Below are positions 34,750-37,460 of a DNA stretch of 37,460 nt, piece by piece. Position 1 is the stretch's first letter. Each line of letters begins with the position of its first letter. The position numbers and the translations under genes were made by a program. This DNA comes from Sulfurivirga sp. GTDB taxonomy: Bacteria; Pseudomonadota; Gammaproteobacteria; Thiomicrospirales; Thiomicrospiraceae. The notes under the pieces are model-generated. The model worked only from the letters and a program-made list of their open reading frames with translations, was not told the origin of the DNA and did no database searches. The stretch is from assembly GCF_015490265.1 (NCBI RefSeq), contig NZ_WFYD01000064.1:1-37460 (forward strand). The letters are read 5' to 3'.

Positions 34750-35378
34750 GAGTCCCGCCTGTGATGAATGGGTTGGAACACCGGCAACGCGTAATTGCGG
34801 TAGATGGCCGCCAGACGCAGCGCAACGATGACCACCAGCGCCACGGCGCTGGGCACCGCCGCGCTGTCGAAAAGCGGACGCAACAGCAGCCACAGGCTGG
34901 CGCCAATGAAAGCGGCGGTCGCGTAAATCTCCTTGCGCAGAATCAGCGGCACCTCTCCCACCAGAATGTCGCGGATCATGCCCCCCACCACACCCGTCAT
35001 GATGCCGGTCATGATGACGATGGGGTCGGCCAGCCCCAGGGCGTGACTCTTCTGCACACCGATGATGGTGAAGGCAGCCAGCCCCAGCGCATCCAGCACC
35101 AGCAACAGACGCATGGGGGCGGCAAAAAACCGCGCATAGACGAACATGACCAGCGCCGCGCTCACCACCAGATAGATGTAGATGGGCTGCTTCACCCAGA
35201 AGACCGGCACTCCGAGAATGAGATCCCGCAACGTGCCGCCACCGATGGCCGTCACCATGGCGATGACGATGGCGCCGAACAGATCCAGCTGCTTGCGGCT
35301 AGCCGCCAGCAGACCGGTGATGGCAAACACCACCGTGCCGATCAGGTCGAGCCAGTGAATCAGAAGGTCAATCAGCAT
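34746..35378 (-). CDS. Trimeric intracellular cation (TRIC/UPF0126) channel family protein
   Basis: IGTVVFAITGLLAASRKQLDLFGAIVIAMVTAIGGGTLRDLILG; second repeat GMIRDILVGEVP. Confidence 0.9.
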   Translation of the reverse strand: MLIDLLIHWLDLIGTVVFAITGLLAASRKQLDLFGAIVIAMVTAIGGGTLRDLILGVPVFWVKQPIYIYLVVSAALVMFVYARFFAAPMRLLLVLDALGLAAFTIIGVQKSHALGLADPIVIMTGIMTGVVGGMIRDILVGEVPLILRKEIYATAAFIGASLWLLLRPLFDSAAVPSAVALVVIVALRLAAIYRNYALPVFQPIHHRRDS

Positions 35379-35423
35379 GGCGGCTATTGTAGCCCAACCG
35401 CAGCCGACCGCCTTGCGCACAAA

Positions 35424-35450
35424 CAAAAAAGCCCTCCACGAAGGGAGGGC
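35424..35450 (-). terminator. Rho-independent terminator downstream of sqr
   Basis: Minus strand GCCCTCC-CTTCGT-GGAGGGC followed by TTTTTTG. Confidence 0.85.
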
Positions 35451-35480
35451 GTGAACCATGACAAACTGTCCTCTTTCGGA

Positions 35481-36779
35481 TCAGTGCTTGCCGGATTTCA
35501 GGCGATTGATACCCAGCATCTTCATCACATACTTCTGATAGACCGGCTCAGCATTGCCGGACTTCATGTTGCGGATGAAGTATTTCTCGAAGGCGATCTT
35601 GGCCAGATGCACCCATTTGCCTTTCTTGGCCCAGGTCAGGTTGCGCGGCGGGATCTGCGGCAGCGCCACGAAGGCCGCGCCGGTGTCACCCATATCCGCC
35701 AGACACACCGTATTCCAGGTGGCTTTCTCTGTGGGCTCCTGCCCTTTGAGCACATTTTCGATGTTGTGACAGATGGCGGTCACCATGCCCTCGATCATCA
35801 GGCCGGTCTTGGGCGTACCCACAGGCACCGGCGTGGCCTCCACGGGCGGAATGGCAATGCCCACGCCCAGCGCGTAGATGTTGGGCCATTTCGGGTTGCG
35901 GTTGTATTCGTCCACGACGACGAAACCGCGGGGATTGACCAGGCCTTCCAGCTTCTCGGTGTCCTGCAGCATCCTGGTGCCCTTGAAGGCCGGCAGCATC
36001 ATGGCATACTTGAAGGGCAGTTCGTGCTCGTCGATCACCTCACCCTTGTGGTTGTGCTCTGCCACGTGCATCACGCCATCTTCGATCTTGGTCACCTTGG
36101 CGTTGCAGATCCAGCTGATGTGGCGCTCACGCAGAATGGACTCCAGCAGACCCTTGGAGTCGCCCACACCCCCCAGACCCAGATGTCCGATGTAGGGCTC
36201 GGAGGTGACGAAGGTCATGGGCACCTGGTCACGGATCTTGCGCTTACGCAGATCCGTTTCCATGATCATGGCAAACTCATAGGCCGGACCGAAGCAGGAC
36301 GCGCCCTGCACCGCACCCACGATGATGGGACCGGGATCCTTGCAGAACTCCTCCCACTGCTCATAGGCTTCGGCCGCATGGGGCGTGGTACAGACGGAGA
36401 CCGTGTTTCCGCCTTCGGACTTCGGCCCCAGACCTTCCACCTCCTCGAAAGCCAGATAGGGACCTGTAGCCAGAATCAGGAAATCGTAGTCCAGCTCGGA
36501 GCCGTCCGCCAGCACCAGCTTGTTCTCGTCCGGCTTCAGCTCGGTGGCGGTCTGGTGGATGAACTCGATGCCCTTGCGGGTCAGATAGGGTGCCAGCTTG
36601 AAGGAGATGTCCTCCGGCTTGCGCCAGCCCACGGCCACCCACGGGTTGGAGGGCACGAATGTGAACTCCTCAACGGCATTGACCACCTTGATGGTGTGCT
36701 CGCTGCCCAGATGCTTGCGGATGTCGTAGGCCATGGGCAGACCGCCGGTGCTGGACCCCACGATGACGATGGTTGCCAT
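35481..36779 (-). CDS. sqr: Sulfide:quinone oxidoreductase-like FAD-dependent pyridine-nucleotide-disulfide oxidoreductase
   Basis: IVIVGSSTGGLPMAYDIRK dinucleotide-binding start; FLILATGPYLAF; GAVQGASCFGPAYEFAM; IYALGVGIAIPP; ATG at 36779. Confidence 0.75.
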   Translation of the reverse strand: MATIVIVGSSTGGLPMAYDIRKHLGSEHTIKVVNAVEEFTFVPSNPWVAVGWRKPEDISFKLAPYLTRKGIEFIHQTATELKPDENKLVLADGSELDYDFLILATGPYLAFEEVEGLGPKSEGGNTVSVCTTPHAAEAYEQWEEFCKDPGPIIVGAVQGASCFGPAYEFAMIMETDLRKRKIRDQVPMTFVTSEPYIGHLGLGGVGDSKGLLESILRERHISWICNAKVTKIEDGVMHVAEHNHKGEVIDEHELPFKYAMMLPAFKGTRMLQDTEKLEGLVNPRGFVVVDEYNRNPKWPNIYALGVGIAIPPVEATPVPVGTPKTGLMIEGMVTAICHNIENVLKGQEPTEKATWNTVCLADMGDTGAAFVALPQIPPRNLTWAKKGKWVHLAKIAFEKYFIRNMKSGNAEPVYQKYVMKMLGINRLKSGKH

Positions 36780-36944
36780 ACTCGTTCCTCTTGTTTGCTT
36801 TGTTTGTACTCTCAAGCCCTCAGGGCTCTTAATGTCGCTGCTTATGATGCCAAACGGGGACATAAAAAAGAAATAGAAAAATTCTGGGGGTGATAAGCCC
36901 GCCTAATTTCAGACCATAATGTTATAAATTTTACTTATCCAAAA

Positions 36945-37460
36945 TCATTCACCTTCACTAATCACACCTCGTTTTTCCACCCAGCTCAATGCCAGCGCCG
37001 GCAACCAGACCACCAGCAAGAACGTGGCCAGCACCATGGCAATATCCGTTACCACAACCGCCTGCCGGATGGCCGCATCGTCATGCCACAGCAGCACCGA
37101 CAGCCCTGCCATCAGCAGCAGGCTGGTCATCCAGATGGTGCGACCCACGCTGCCGAGTGCAAAGCGCATGCGCAGCTCCACCGTATCGAACAGCTCGATC
37201 TGACGGGCGCGCGCATAGCGGGTAAAGAAATGGATGGCATCATCAATCACCAGCCCCAGCGGCACCAGCAGGGCCAGCGGACTCAATTGTGGCCACCAGG
37301 GCAGCACCAGTGCTGCCGCCACCATCACCACCAGCGCGTCCAGCGTCAGCGCCAGCAGTACCAGACGGCCGTCCCGCCACGCCATCCACAGCAGCACACC
37401 GGTGCCGGCCAGCATCAGCAGCACCGACAGCGCCAGCCGGGGCTGATGCCACAGCACCCA
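36945..37460 (-). CDS. RND/MMPL-superfamily exporter, C-terminal part (truncated by window end)
   Basis: Polytopic; GLVIDDAIHFFTRYARARQ ... SVGRTIWMTSLLLMAGLSVLL; frame open at window end. Confidence 0.75.
   Translation of the reverse strand, partial: WVLWHQPRLALSVLLMLAGTGVLLWMAWRDGRLVLLALTLDALVVMVAAALVLPWWPQLSPLALLVPLGLVIDDAIHFFTRYARARQIELFDTVELRMRFALGSVGRTIWMTSLLLMAGLSVLLWHDDAAIRQAVVVTDIAMVLATFLLVVWLPALALSWVEKRGVISEGE

Overview
GC-rich gammaproteobacterial-type chromosomal segment with dense housekeeping genes. No CRISPR, rRNA, transposase or phage genes were seen. Contents in order: 3' end of gluQ; APH/P-loop kinase; yqiA-like esterase; recJ-like exonuclease; large monoheme cytochrome-like protein; arsC; xseB; xseA; dusA; tRNA-Glu and tRNA-Ala; gltX; divergent pair of SLAC1/TDT transporters; M61 peptidase; PGM-like protein; thrC; hom; alaC; Mth938-like; nlpD; yqaA-like; pcm; surE; Smr; ftsB; eno; kdsA; pyrG; tilS; accA; DUF481 protein; ycaO; small c-type cytochrome; Tat-like secreted protein; usp; tsaB; TRIC channel; sqr; partial RND exporter. 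The main unexpected signal is a ~20-nt interspersed repeat, coding-strand consensus 5'-AAAAATGGGGGAGACCCCGT-3'. It occurs five times inside four conserved genes (twice in dusA; once each in ftsB, tilS and tsaB). It always lies on the coding strand and always in the frame that encodes K-M/T-G-E-T/A-P. It can fold into a GGGG-GAGA-CCCC hairpin, and in dusA two direct copies bracket a ~39-aa insertion in an otherwise conserved region. It looks like a protein-coding interspersed element comparable in concept to Rickettsia palindromic elements. I cannot check novelty without database searches. Many long antisense ORFs in the supplied track are GC-rich shadow ORFs and were not called.
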